In this document: positions 22,472 through 30,460 of the stretch, one piece after another
How the letters are laid out: every line of letters begins with the position of its first letter
Numbering within the stretch: the stretch's first letter is position 1
DNA from: a virus
DNA: 37,335 nt
IMG/VR virus record: IMGVR_UViG_3300044701_000242
Location: 1-37,335 of that record
Strand: one strand, 5' to 3'
Made by a program: the position numbers and the translations under genes
Notes under the pieces: model-generated
The model's database searches: none
What the model saw: only the letters and a program-made list of their open reading frames with translations
What the model was told of the DNA's origin: nothing

Positions 22472-22918
22472 TCATTCCCTAACAAAAGTTGCGCCAAGGG
22501 CTTTGTATCCCCTGCGCGTGTAATCGATAAACGGGCCGTTAGCAGAAATCGATGTACAAACAAAATCTACATCGCCCGCTTTTAACATTTCCTTTGCGCG
22601 TTCATCAAACGCTTTCCAAAGCCTACCGCCAATTGTTCCGTTACGATGTTCGGGTTCTACCCACCAAAGCAATTCGTTTAATTCTTTTACTTTGGGCGAC
22701 CAAATGTTAGAACTTTTATAAGCCACAATCGCGCCCCTGTGATGCGAATCGATATAAATGAACCCACGCCCTTGAATGATGCTAAACAATAGTTCTTCAA
22801 CATAGCGGGGAAAGTGATTATGCGATTCGCCAAGTTTTTTAATAGGGTTTTCATAAGCGTAAGCCTCTACAATTTCTAACAATCTAGGTATGTCGTATCT
22901 TGTTGCGGGTCTTATCAT
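22472..22918 (-). CDS. GNAT-family N-acetyltransferase in the tail operon
   Basis: 148 residues. MIRPATRYDIPRLLEIVE opens a GNAT fold; WWVEPEHRNGTIGGRL (85-100) is motif A with the acetyl-CoA pyrophosphate loop R/N-G-x-x-G-G; SANGPFIDYTRRGYKALG is the C-terminal motif B. Substrate unknown; could modify a virion or host protein. GNAT genes between tail genes occur in other aquatic phages. It overlaps the upstream gene by ATGA and ends one base before the tail tip start. Confidence 0.85.
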   Translation of the reverse strand: MIRPATRYDIPRLLEIVEAYAYENPIKKLGESHNHFPRYVEELLFSIIQGRGFIYIDSHHRGAIVAYKSSNIWSPKVKELNELLWWVEPEHRNGTIGGRLWKAFDERAKEMLKAGDVDFVCTSISANGPFIDYTRRGYKALGATFVRE

Positions 22919-23559
22919 GGCGGGTCAACGTATCCTGTATCTGTTACTGTAGTATCGCTTGATTGTGTATTTGTTTTTGGCGGTGAACCAAAGTCAAAAA
23001 ATGTATTAGAAATTTCACTTACGCGGTTCATTGATGTATCACCGCTATAAATAAATTGCCAGTTGTTTTGATTTGTCTTAACACCCGACAATCTGTTTTC
23101 TAAAACACGCCGCATTGATGAACACGAAATAGAACAAGTTGCAATGCGTGTACGCGCTTCAGAATTAAAATCTTCTGTGATAGAAACGCTATTGATAATT
23201 CCTTGGTAGCGTTTAAAAAATTGCGTTGTAGGCGTAGTAATAATTTGGTTGTTTGAATCAAAGAACCCGCGCCATACTTCTACCAATGAACCTTTAATGT
23301 CGTTGCTTAAAATCAACGCTACATTGCTTGGGTTGATGCCCGTTAATTGAATAGCCATGTCATCCGATGTAGCCTTAATATCGCGCTGAACATCGCCAAC
23401 GCTAAGTAACGCACCAAGGTTTGAAAAGGTAATGCCGCCAACCGTAATAGGCGCGGCGGCGTTGCAGAATGTGTAAACAGTTCCCGCAGTACCAACGGTA
23501 AGTTTTACAAATTCCGCATGGTTGATTTGATAACCAGTTACCGCGTTAATTGTTGTCAT
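22915..23559 (-). CDS. Baseplate/tail hub protein, DUF2163-like
   Basis: 214 residues, beta-rich. INHAEFVKLTVGTAGTVYTF, then GDVQRDIKATSDDMAIQLTG, LVEVWRGFFDSNNQII and RRVLENRLSG give the layout of the DUF2163 / hub proteins of gene-transfer-agent-like and lambda-like tails. Position after the distal tail protein and before the tip protein fits a hub role. Confidence 0.72.
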   Translation of the reverse strand: MTTINAVTGYQINHAEFVKLTVGTAGTVYTFCNAAAPITVGGITFSNLGALLSVGDVQRDIKATSDDMAIQLTGINPSNVALILSNDIKGSLVEVWRGFFDSNNQIITTPTTQFFKRYQGIINSVSITEDFNSEARTRIATCSISCSSMRRVLENRLSGVKTNQNNWQFIYSGDTSMNRVSEISNTFFDFGSPPKTNTQSSDTTVTDTGYVDPP

Positions 23560-24152
23560 ACGATGTATTCTCTAAAAACAAATGGCGAATCCCATTGCAC
23601 AAATGCGCCATCCGTCATTGGGTTTAATGTATATGTTGGGCATGATTCTGCAACAACATTAAATGTGCAAGCAGTTCCCAAGAAAACAGTTGTACCCGAT
23701 GCGGGCGTACCAATCAAGGGGCGATGTATGCCTACCGATGAACCCGCGCTATCTGCGCTAATCTTGTAAACATAGCCGCTAATCATAATGAAATCGCCCG
23801 CCTTAAATGTGCCGTTAGAAGTTAGCGCAAGTGTTTGCGTATTAGCCGCGGGCGCACCGTTTAAGGTTGCCGCCGTAGCCGTTCCACGCATCTTTACAAA
23901 CCATTGTAAATTTGTACTTGCAAAACTAATTTGTTCAGGCAATTGCCTATCCCTGTTATCAATAGTTTGGATAATATCCCGAACTTGTGGATAGTAAAGG
24001 TAGGCATGGGGTTGAATAGTAAACACCCAAGGCACGGCGGTTAGGTATTGCGCTACGGTGATATAACCCGAACGGGCTACTTGTTGTCCAACCATACGGC
24101 GGTTGTTTACCGTCATGGATTGTTGTATATCAAAGATGGTTTGGAAACTCAT
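23556..24152 (-). CDS. Distal tail protein candidate
   Basis: 198 residues, beta-rich, directly downstream of the tape measure gene (ATGA overlap), the standard slot for a Dit or lambda gpM-like protein that joins tube and tip. Contains TIQPHAYLYYPQVRDIIQTI and NLQWFVKMRG. The assignment rests on position and size more than on motifs. Confidence 0.6.
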   Translation of the reverse strand: MSFQTIFDIQQSMTVNNRRMVGQQVARSGYITVAQYLTAVPWVFTIQPHAYLYYPQVRDIIQTIDNRDRQLPEQISFASTNLQWFVKMRGTATAATLNGAPAANTQTLALTSNGTFKAGDFIMISGYVYKISADSAGSSVGIHRPLIGTPASGTTVFLGTACTFNVVAESCPTYTLNPMTDGAFVQWDSPFVFREYIV

Positions 24153-26158
24153 GCCCGACCCCTATTCACCGCCAACGATTTATTGGCATACTGATTTGCC
24201 GCCCATATTGCGTTAGAACTGCCGTACAAGCGTTCTTCAAACGATTTAGTATCAATGGCGTTAATGTAGTTGTTTGTAACCATCGTAGTACCGCCCGCGC
24301 CGCCTAACGCATGGTTGGGAATTACTGTACCTGACGAACGGGGTACAAACAGTTCAGGCCCGCGTTCGCCGACAACATAAGGCGTATTCGCATTAGCAGA
24401 ACCGCCATCGGCTAAGAACCCGCCAATGTCAGCATTACCGTATGCGTTGCCAGTACCAAAGCCGCCACTTGCATACATCCCAAACAATGATTTAAACAAA
24501 CCCGTTGCTGATGCCCGCAATTGAATAGCAATCAAATCTTGAATGATGCTACGCGCCAAACTCTTAAACGATAACTTGCCCGTGCGAACAAAGTTATCTA
24601 ATGCGCTTTCCATGTTGCCCATTACAGAACCAAAAGCCTTTGCGCCATTTTCTAATTCGGTTGGCAAATCACGGAAAAACTTTGCGCCTTCTTTCATAAA
24701 GCCTTGTTCGGTAGTTCCTTCGCGTTGCGCTTTAATTGCTTGGTTTTGTGCGCGTAAATAGCGTTCGGTCGCATTGGCTAATGCGTTTTCTTGTGCAACC
24801 AAATATTCTTTTGCTTCAATAGATAAAAGATTGTTGCGTTCAATTTCCCTAATATTTTCTAATCTTTTTTGTTCTTCAAGATACAAATCTTTTGTTAACT
24901 GTATATCTTCAGAACGCAAATTACGCGTTGTATTTTCTATGTCTAACAATGCGTTCTTTATTTTTAAACCTTGTTCATCATTTTCAATTCGTTTTAATGA
25001 ATCTGTAAACGCGTTATTTTCTTTGCCCGCAACATCTAATAAAATTTTATCTAGGCGTTGTAGTTCAGCAAAGTATTTTTCTAACGCCCGCAATCTTGCT
25101 TTTTCTGCGGCTTCAGCATCTTTATCACGCGCCGCGGTTACGGGGCGACCACCGCCACTACTACTGGATTTTGATTTTAAATTATCTGTACGGCGTTCAT
25201 CGACACCACTACGCCCGTAACTTGTACCCATTATTTGGGATTCAAAGAAATCTAAGTTTTGGCGTTGTGATGCGCGGTAGGCATCGTATTTTTTATTTCC
25301 TGCTATTGCCGCATCAACGCCTTTAGTAACTAAGGTAACGGCGTTTTCATAGGTATGTTGAATTTCATCAGCAATACCTTTAAAGACAAATGCAACATTA
25401 GCACCAAGAACAGAAACCGTTTGAAATACAACTTTAAAAATTCCACTTAGTGACACGCCGTAGTCACTCATTGTTTTCATGTAATCAACTGTTGACTTTA
25501 GGATTGGCCCAAGTTCCGTAGCCAATACCAACATTACATCGCGGGAAGTTTTCTCAAAAAATTCCATTACATCTGCGGCGGCTTTGATTGCTTTTTCTTG
25601 TTCTTCAATCAATGGATTGGCTTGCGATACCTTTTCGGCAAAGCCAACCATGTCAACGCCCTTGGCGGCTTTGGAAAATATTTCCATTGCCTTGGCGTTT
25701 CGCGTAATTGGGTCTTCAACTTTGGCTAAGTTGGCAACCAGTTTGTTTAGCAATTCTTCTTGGGAAAGTTTCCCCAAGTCCTGTAAACTAATGCCTAATT
25801 CTTTAGCAGTTTTTTGCGCTTTATCTGAACCGCCCGCGGCATCGTCAATAAATTTGGTAAACGCCGATAGCATTTTGCCCGCGTTATCCGCTTTGCCGCC
25901 TGAATCTTGCAACGCATTTGATAATTTTAAAACTGTACCAATTGCCATTTCATTGGCTTCGGCAACATCAAAAAGTTCATCAGCATATCTAACCGCGGCA
26001 ACGCTTGCGGCAACCAATGCAACCGCGCCTATCTTGCCAAACTTTTCGGCGGCTTCGCTAAACTTTTCTAGTTTCTTTCCCGCGGCTTCAATACCTTTAT
26101 TGAATTCCGCGGTATCTATTCCTAGGGCTACGCCTAAGCGGGCAATCATATTAGCCAT
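24149..26158 (-). CDS. Tail tape measure protein
   Basis: 669 residues. MANMIARLGVALGIDTAEF opening, long helical and coiled-coil body, hydrophobic patches (VALVAASVAAV, IFKVVFQTVSVLGANVAFVF), and the lambda-H-type C-terminus (GKLSFKSLARSIIQDLIAIQ, then GGFLADGG and VGERGPELFVPRSSGTVIP). At the usual 0.15 nm per residue this predicts a tail near 100 nm. It sets tail length and is threaded through the tube. Overlaps the chaperone fusion by 8 bases. Confidence 0.92.
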   Translation of the reverse strand: MANMIARLGVALGIDTAEFNKGIEAAGKKLEKFSEAAEKFGKIGAVALVAASVAAVRYADELFDVAEANEMAIGTVLKLSNALQDSGGKADNAGKMLSAFTKFIDDAAGGSDKAQKTAKELGISLQDLGKLSQEELLNKLVANLAKVEDPITRNAKAMEIFSKAAKGVDMVGFAEKVSQANPLIEEQEKAIKAAADVMEFFEKTSRDVMLVLATELGPILKSTVDYMKTMSDYGVSLSGIFKVVFQTVSVLGANVAFVFKGIADEIQHTYENAVTLVTKGVDAAIAGNKKYDAYRASQRQNLDFFESQIMGTSYGRSGVDERRTDNLKSKSSSSGGGRPVTAARDKDAEAAEKARLRALEKYFAELQRLDKILLDVAGKENNAFTDSLKRIENDEQGLKIKNALLDIENTTRNLRSEDIQLTKDLYLEEQKRLENIREIERNNLLSIEAKEYLVAQENALANATERYLRAQNQAIKAQREGTTEQGFMKEGAKFFRDLPTELENGAKAFGSVMGNMESALDNFVRTGKLSFKSLARSIIQDLIAIQLRASATGLFKSLFGMYASGGFGTGNAYGNADIGGFLADGGSANANTPYVVGERGPELFVPRSSGTVIPNHALGGAGGTTMVTNNYINAIDTKSFEERLYGSSNAIWAANQYANKSLAVNRGRA

Positions 26159-26504
26159 CTTTTACCCCAAACAATGTTTTATCAAATCCTTGCGCCTGTT
26201 GCATAAATGCTAAAAGGCTATCATTTACTGCCGCCTTTTGCTTATCAGCAGATAAAGGCGGGTAGATGTAATCATACGCACTACCCAAAATGTTGGCTAG
26301 TTTATATGGCGGTGAATTTGCCGTTCTCATGTAATTAAATACCCCGTTTGTCAGGGTAGCCAATTGCGTAAGAATCCCATAATTTCCAACCATTCCATCG
26401 GCATACATTGTTTGAATGTTTGCCAAAGTTACATCGTCTAATTCTTCAATTGTTTCTAGGGTATGCCCGTTGAAAATCATTGCGGCTAGGCATTGGCTTT
26501 TCAA
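26151..26504 (-). CDS. Tail assembly chaperone, T part (reached by -1 frameshift)
   Basis: 117 codons in the -1 frame relative to the chaperone gene. It begins with a TTG (26504) that has no ribosome site and the frame is open back to the slippery site, so it is best read as the second half of the fusion. It contains FNGHTLETIEELDDVTLANI and ends KTLFGVKDG. The T part of lambda gpGT binds the tape measure or tube protein. Confidence 0.7.
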   Translation of the reverse strand: MKSQCLAAMIFNGHTLETIEELDDVTLANIQTMYADGMVGNYGILTQLATLTNGVFNYMRTANSPPYKLANILGSAYDYIYPPLSADKQKAAVNDSLLAFMQQAQGFDKTLFGVKDG

Positions 26505-26995
26505 CGAGCCTATTAGTTTCCCCGCGCTTCCCTGTAGGTTGGGCTAATTACTTCGCCAATCTTTTCCACAATCATCATTTGCACGGCAATAGGGAATTCT
26601 TCTTCAATGTCGGCATAGGTTAAATCTTCAAGGGTTACGCCTTCCATTTCAGGAACTAACAACTTAAAGAATTCAGTAATGCGGGCTTCGGTAATGGCTT
26701 TGTTCTTGGCGGCTTCGCGCATTGAACGCCCTTCAACCAAAATATCGGTATCCATAAATTTAAAATCTTCGGTTTGATTGCTTTCAAACTGTCGCAATGG
26801 CGCGGTAATTTCTTGGTAGATTTTTTCTATTGTTTCATCATCAGGGTTAGAAACCTTTTTATAGATTGCATCTGATTCAATCATTAAAGGGATGCGAACC
26901 TTAAAGGTATGCCCATTCAATACAAACGAACGGGTTAAAAGGTCTTTTCGTTTTGCTTGGTACTTTTCACCAAATGCCGAACTTAGTTTTGTCAT
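26151..26995 (-). CDS. Tail assembly chaperone G-T fusion by programmed -1 frameshift
   Basis: At GGGAAAC (26522-26516) the zero frame reads GGA AAC TAA (stop). A -1 slip reads GGG AAA, then CTA ATA GGC TCG TTG and runs on into the downstream frame, giving a product of about 281 residues. The pattern matches lambda G/GT (GGGAAAG) and its equivalents in most siphoviruses between tube and tape measure genes. The minority fusion is needed with the short form to load the tape measure protein. Confidence 0.8.
26513..26995 (-). CDS. Tail assembly chaperone (G-like short form)
   Basis: 160 residues, acidic and helical. It contains HTFKVRIPLMIESDAIYKK and an ITEFFKLLVPEMEGVTLEDL stretch, in the slot between the HK97-gp10-like gene and the tape measure. 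Typical of phage tail assembly chaperones that coat the tape measure during tube growth. The last codons carry the slippery site. Overlaps the upstream gene by ATGA. Confidence 0.82.
   Translation of the reverse strand: MTKLSSAFGEKYQAKRKDLLTRSFVLNGHTFKVRIPLMIESDAIYKKVSNPDDETIEKIYQEITAPLRQFESNQTEDFKFMDTDILVEGRSMREAAKNKAITEARITEFFKLLVPEMEGVTLEDLTYADIEEEFPIAVQMMIVEKIGEVISPTYREARGN
26516..26522 (-). promoter_or_regulatory. Slippery heptamer GGGAAAC
   Basis: X-XXY-YYZ heptamer in correct phase (G GGA AAC), immediately followed by the zero-frame stop TAA at 26515-26513. Slowing at the stop codon may aid slippage. Downstream structure was not evaluated. Confidence 0.8.
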
Positions 26996-27552
26996 TTATT
27001 TTTTATCCTGTATTTACTGATTCGCCTTGCTAAAATTTCCCCTAGCCGCTTGGCGGTTTGATTGGCTTGGGATTCCAAAGCAGGGCGTAAAAACGGTTGT
27101 GCGCCATTTCTAGCCGTGCCGAATTCTTGTGCTATGGCACGGGCATCCGATAAAACGCCTTCTTGCCGCTTTGCTTCTTTTAAATCTCGGTCGTATTGCG
27201 CTTTATCTGATTTGTACAACGCCGCATTTTTTTCGTAAAACTCTTTTTTAAGTTTTTTCTTAAACGCTTTAGTTGTTACCAAAGCAATTACTGTATCGTT
27301 TTCGGTGATGTATTTAGAACGAATATCGCGCTTGGTTGGGCGGCGGGCTTCTATTTGCATTGTCCTAGATAAATCGCCAGTATCTTTAGGCGCGTTCATT
27401 TGCGCCATTGTTAACACGGGTTTCATTGCTTCCCGTGCGGCGGGTACTAAAATAGAACTTCGTGCTTTCTTGTCGCCAATCTCAGATGCTAGTTCCTCAA
27501 ACGCGGCTAGTACACTTTTCAAGCCTTCGATTTTGTAGGTAACGCCCGACAT
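26992..27552 (-). CDS. HK97 gp10-like tail completion protein
   Basis: 186 residues. YKIEGLKSVLAAFEELASEI, then ILVPAAREAMKPVLTMAQ and NAPKDTGDLSRTM, and FGTARNGAQPFLRPALESQ are the hallmarks of the HK97-gp10_like family, a tail/neck completion component. An unusually charged Lys-rich insert (AFKKKLKKEFYEK) sits in the middle. It lies after the tube genes rather than before them, which is unusual for the family. Confidence 0.85.
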   Translation of the reverse strand: MSGVTYKIEGLKSVLAAFEELASEIGDKKARSSILVPAAREAMKPVLTMAQMNAPKDTGDLSRTMQIEARRPTKRDIRSKYITENDTVIALVTTKAFKKKLKKEFYEKNAALYKSDKAQYDRDLKEAKRQEGVLSDARAIAQEFGTARNGAQPFLRPALESQANQTAKRLGEILARRISKYRIKNK

Positions 27553-27554
27553 AC

Positions 27555-27782
27555 TTAACCCATTGGCTTAATAATCTTTTGGTACAACGCGTTGTTTAGC
27601 GTATGCACATAATCTACGATTTCATCGGGCGTAAACTTATCCGCATGGTTTGCGGCAATATCATGCGCCAAAGAAATAGCAGTTAATTTTTGTGCGGTAA
27701 ACCCAAACCAATCCTTACGCGAATCGGATTGGGCTACCAAGAAGTTCAACAAATCGTTACTGTCTTTTATTGTCGTTTGCAT
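27555..27782 (-). CDS. Small tail-region protein of unknown function
   Basis: 75 residues, helical, with AQKLTAISLAHDIAANHADK and DEIVDYVHTLNNALYQKI. It lies between tail tube and completion genes; it may be a small chaperone. No family recognised. Confidence 0.7.
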   Translation of the reverse strand: MQTTIKDSNDLLNFLVAQSDSRKDWFGFTAQKLTAISLAHDIAANHADKFTPDEIVDYVHTLNNALYQKIIKPMG

Positions 27783-27783
27783 A

Positions 27784-27957
27784 TTATGTATTGTATTTAC
27801 TAAGAACTTTTAAACATACCGCTTCTACAGAATCCGCATCAGCGGCGGCAATTGCATCTTCTAGTTCTTCGGCATCTACTACCATTCCTTGTGCAACCGC
27901 ATCAAGTGATTGGTAGGTAGTGCTTAGAACTTCTACGGCTTCTTCTACGGTCATCAT
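27784..27957 (-). CDS. 57-residue acidic microprotein after the tail tube genes
   Basis: Open frame of 57 codons whose start overlaps the stop of the second tube gene (ATGA at 27954-27957; a second ATG follows). Its TAA at 27786-27784 ends one base before the ATG of the next gene. Strongly acidic and Ala/Val-rich (EELEDAIAAADADSVEAV). It fills the only gap in this stretch. Function unknown. Confidence 0.65.
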   Translation of the reverse strand: MMTVEEAVEVLSTTYQSLDAVAQGMVVDAEELEDAIAAADADSVEAVCLKVLSKYNT

Positions 27958-28475
27958 GTGTTATTAGACCAACCATATTGGTTGCCCCTCGGATGAATTG
28001 TAAAGTTGCATTTTGCTTCTGCGCTTGGGCTTGAATCAATTGTGAATTGAGAAACGCGACCATTGAACGCATACGCAACCGTATTAGCACCGTCAACCGC
28101 GGCAACGACAAAAGTACGGTCAACCGTACCGCTATAGGCATCAGCGCGGATTTGCAATAACGCGGTATCGCTTGGATTCCAAGCCGCGGTAATGCTTAAC
28201 GATGTAGGCGCAGATTGCGTAGGAATCTTATCGCTTTGGCGTGAACCCGCTACGCCAAAAGATGCAACCGCATCATCTTGACCAAACGCGGGTACGGCTT
28301 CCACGGGCAACAAAACACCCGCGCCGCCAGTACCGTTAGCCGCCGTGCCTACGATGGTTGTAACTTGTCCTGTCCATACGGAAAGGTTTGCCGTTGTAAG
28401 TGGCGTAGGCGTTGCCGCGCTTTGCATATACAACGATGCGCTAAAACCCGCTAAAACTTTATTTGGTATAGCCAT
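27954..28475 (-). CDS. Major tail tube protein, paralogue 2
   Basis: 173 residues, beta-rich. It shares with the protein at 28485-28979 the opening MA-PNK-AGFSA-LY, the block PVEAVPAFGQDDAVASFGVA, SRQSDKIPTQSAPTSLS, and the C-terminal SQFTIDSSPSAEAKCNFTIH and RGN-YGWSNN. The N-terminal third differs by substitutions and an insertion of about nine residues (GTAANGTGGAG region). The pair are clear tandem duplicates. The slot before the chaperone and tape measure identifies them as tube subunits. Confidence 0.8.
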   Translation of the reverse strand: MAIPNKVLAGFSASLYMQSAATPTPLTTANLSVWTGQVTTIVGTAANGTGGAGVLLPVEAVPAFGQDDAVASFGVAGSRQSDKIPTQSAPTSLSITAAWNPSDTALLQIRADAYSGTVDRTFVVAAVDGANTVAYAFNGRVSQFTIDSSPSAEAKCNFTIHPRGNQYGWSNNT

Positions 28476-28484
28476 GATATTCCT

Positions 28485-28979
28485 TTAGGCGTTGTTAGAC
28501 CAACCGTAGAGATTTCCACGGGGGTGAATGGTGAAATTGCATTTGGCTTCAGCACTAGGGCTTGAATCAATCGTAAACTGGCTTACGCGGGCGTTAAAGG
28601 CGTAATAAACGATGTTTGACCCTTCGGTAGCACTAACTACAAAAGTACGGTCAATAACGCCGCTATAGGCATCGCCGCGCATCAGCAAAAGCATTGTGTC
28701 GCTAGGATTCCATGCGGCAGTTACGCTAAGTGATGTTGGTGCGGATTGCGTTGGGATTTTGTCAGATTGACGCGAACCCGCTACACCGAAACTAGCAACG
28801 GCATCATCTTGCCCAAATGCGGGTACGGCTTCAACTGGAATTAGATTACCTATAACTGCAATAGGTGCAACATTTCCAAGGGTTGAAAGTTGGGTAAGTG
28901 TTAGTGCGGTAGGTGTCGCGCCCGATTGGGCATACAACGCCGCGCTAAAACCCGCCATTATTTTATTTGGTAGTGCCAT
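28485..28979 (-). CDS. Major tail tube protein, paralogue 1
   Basis: 164 residues; see its partner at 27954-28475 for the shared blocks. First of the two tube genes after the tail terminator. The two differ mostly in residues 20-50, which could be the surface loop or the inter-ring contact. Nine bases separate the two genes, so both are on one message. Confidence 0.8.
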   Translation of the reverse strand: MALPNKIMAGFSAALYAQSGATPTALTLTQLSTLGNVAPIAVIGNLIPVEAVPAFGQDDAVASFGVAGSRQSDKIPTQSAPTSLSVTAAWNPSDTMLLLMRGDAYSGVIDRTFVVSATEGSNIVYYAFNARVSQFTIDSSPSAEAKCNFTIHPRGNLYGWSNNA

Positions 28980-29012
28980 TTTAAAAGTTCCTTCAAAAGT
29001 TGTTGGGTTGTC

Positions 29013-29432
29013 TTATGTTGGAATATCTAGGGTGCAATCAAGAAAAATTTGGGCTAACTTTTCATCATTGTCATAAGTGTTGTAAAGCCAAAAAACATCT
29101 GCTTTAGCAATCTGAAAACCATTTGTTGCACCACCAAACAAACCGCTATAACCATGTAGCGATTGTAGTATTTGATTGGAAATAGTGAAACCATCTTCTA
29201 TTACTTGCGTAAAAATACTTATCTGAAATGTTGGGCGGTCGATGCCCTTAACCGATTGAACTGGCCCTGTATAAACATCCTGATGAACATTTCTTAACAT
29301 CCAAACAATAAATTTGGGTTGCGTTGCAAAGTTACGGTTAAACGCGGCATACACGGGTACGGGCGTAACAATGCTTTGCAGTTGAAACTGTATCGCTTTG
29401 CCGTACTGTACTGGATTCTGTTGCGTTGCCAT
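29013..29432 (-). CDS. Tail terminator-like protein
   Basis: 139 residues with YGKAIQFQLQSIVTPVPVY, a hydrophobic core and QIAKADVFWLYNTYD, ending LAQIFLDCTLDIPT, the general shape of gpU/DUF3168-like terminators that cap the tube at the neck. Directly abuts the head closure gene. The assignment depends on size and slot. Confidence 0.65.
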   Translation of the reverse strand: MATQQNPVQYGKAIQFQLQSIVTPVPVYAAFNRNFATQPKFIVWMLRNVHQDVYTGPVQSVKGIDRPTFQISIFTQVIEDGFTISNQILQSLHGYSGLFGGATNGFQIAKADVFWLYNTYDNDEKLAQIFLDCTLDIPT

Positions 29433-29777
29433 TTATACCGCCGTTACTGGGTCGTTTCTGTAAGCAATGATAACCACCATCATCCTATCATCGGATTCAC
29501 GGATGTTATCAATACGCCAATCAAACCCATTGTAGGTAATTGAATACAAGTTTTGGTTACGCACCATTTCACGCGTATTAGGCGTGTAGTTCAAAGTGAA
29601 ATTAACTACATCTTGATAAAGGCGGTACTTTTCAGAAATCTTTAAACTGTTGGCAACCGAATGAACACGCGCACGGGTTTTAAACCAATCGGTTTGCGCC
29701 GTTGTTTGTTCGCCAAAATCAGTTTTAGCAAACGCTAGGTTTTTAACAGTAATTTGTTCAAACCGTGCTATTGCCAT
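29433..29777 (-). CDS. Head closure / head-tail adaptor protein
   Basis: 114 residues with FEQITVKNLAFAKTDFGEQT, WFKTRARVHSVANSLKIS and NLYSITYNGFDWRIDNIRES, the pattern of SPP1 gp16 / HK97 gp7-like stoppers (a W/R central motif and an I-x-x-x-W-R-I-x-x-I C-terminal strand). Seals the head after packaging. Adjacent to the connector gene with no gap. Confidence 0.75.
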   Translation of the reverse strand: MAIARFEQITVKNLAFAKTDFGEQTTAQTDWFKTRARVHSVANSLKISEKYRLYQDVVNFTLNYTPNTREMVRNQNLYSITYNGFDWRIDNIRESDDRMMVVIIAYRNDPVTAV

Positions 29778-30449
29778 TTACATCACCAAAGGTTTGTATG
29801 GGCGTAGCAATGTTGCCACGCCAAACGGAATTTCTTTTAACTGATTGTCAGTTGTATTGCTACGATTGTTATACAAGTGCGTAAACAAAAGCAAACCCGC
29901 TTGCTTAATAACGGGATAGGTTTGCAACGGATTAGGTGCGGTTGAATACTCGCAAATAATCGGCGCGGTCATTTGGCTATTGATGGTTGTCGGCAACGAT
30001 TGAATAATTACCTTGTTGCCGCTTGCATCGTAATAGTATTGCGTAGGCGAAACTACCGTTAAAACTGGCGGGAACGCGTTATTCCAAAACGCTACGCGGT
30101 CAATCTGTACGCCCGACATATCGGGATATTGGTTTTGCGATACTTCGGGCAAATCCAAACATACGGGGGATGCGGCTAAGTTTTCAGCACCGTACCAAAC
30201 GCGGTATGAAACTGAAAAGATAGATAAGCCTAAGTAATCTTCAATGGCTTGGCGAACCGCTACTTCCAATGAACGCAAATAACCATCTTGGGATTCATCT
30301 TCAAACAAATTTATTTGATTTGTGATTTCATCCAAGGTTAACCAAGGCGTAACTACGTCACGGTCAATCTGTTCTGTTTTTACATAACTAAACGGATTGC
30401 GGGTAGATGCCCCGAAAGGCGCACCTAATGTTTGTTCATTTGCTGACAT
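29778..30449 (-). CDS. Head-tail connector, gp6-like
   Basis: 223 residues. WLTLDEITNQINLFEDESQD, LRSLEVAVRQAIEDYLGLSI and the C-terminal QAGLLLFTHLYNNRSNT are the gp6-like (HK97 gp6 / SPP1 gp15) helical connector pattern. A beta domain lies between. It forms the ring below the portal. Located after the capsid genes as expected. Confidence 0.82.
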   Translation of the reverse strand: MSANEQTLGAPFGASTRNPFSYVKTEQIDRDVVTPWLTLDEITNQINLFEDESQDGYLRSLEVAVRQAIEDYLGLSIFSVSYRVWYGAENLAASPVCLDLPEVSQNQYPDMSGVQIDRVAFWNNAFPPVLTVVSPTQYYYDASGNKVIIQSLPTTINSQMTAPIICEYSTAPNPLQTYPVIKQAGLLLFTHLYNNRSNTTDNQLKEIPFGVATLLRPYKPLVM

Positions 30450-30460
30450 CCAAGCCCCCT

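Noticed and set aside
25584-26213. Plus-strand open frame (209 codons) opposite the tape measure gene
   Set aside because: Low-complexity Ser/Ala/Leu translation typical of the reverse of a helical coiled-coil gene; no support from context.
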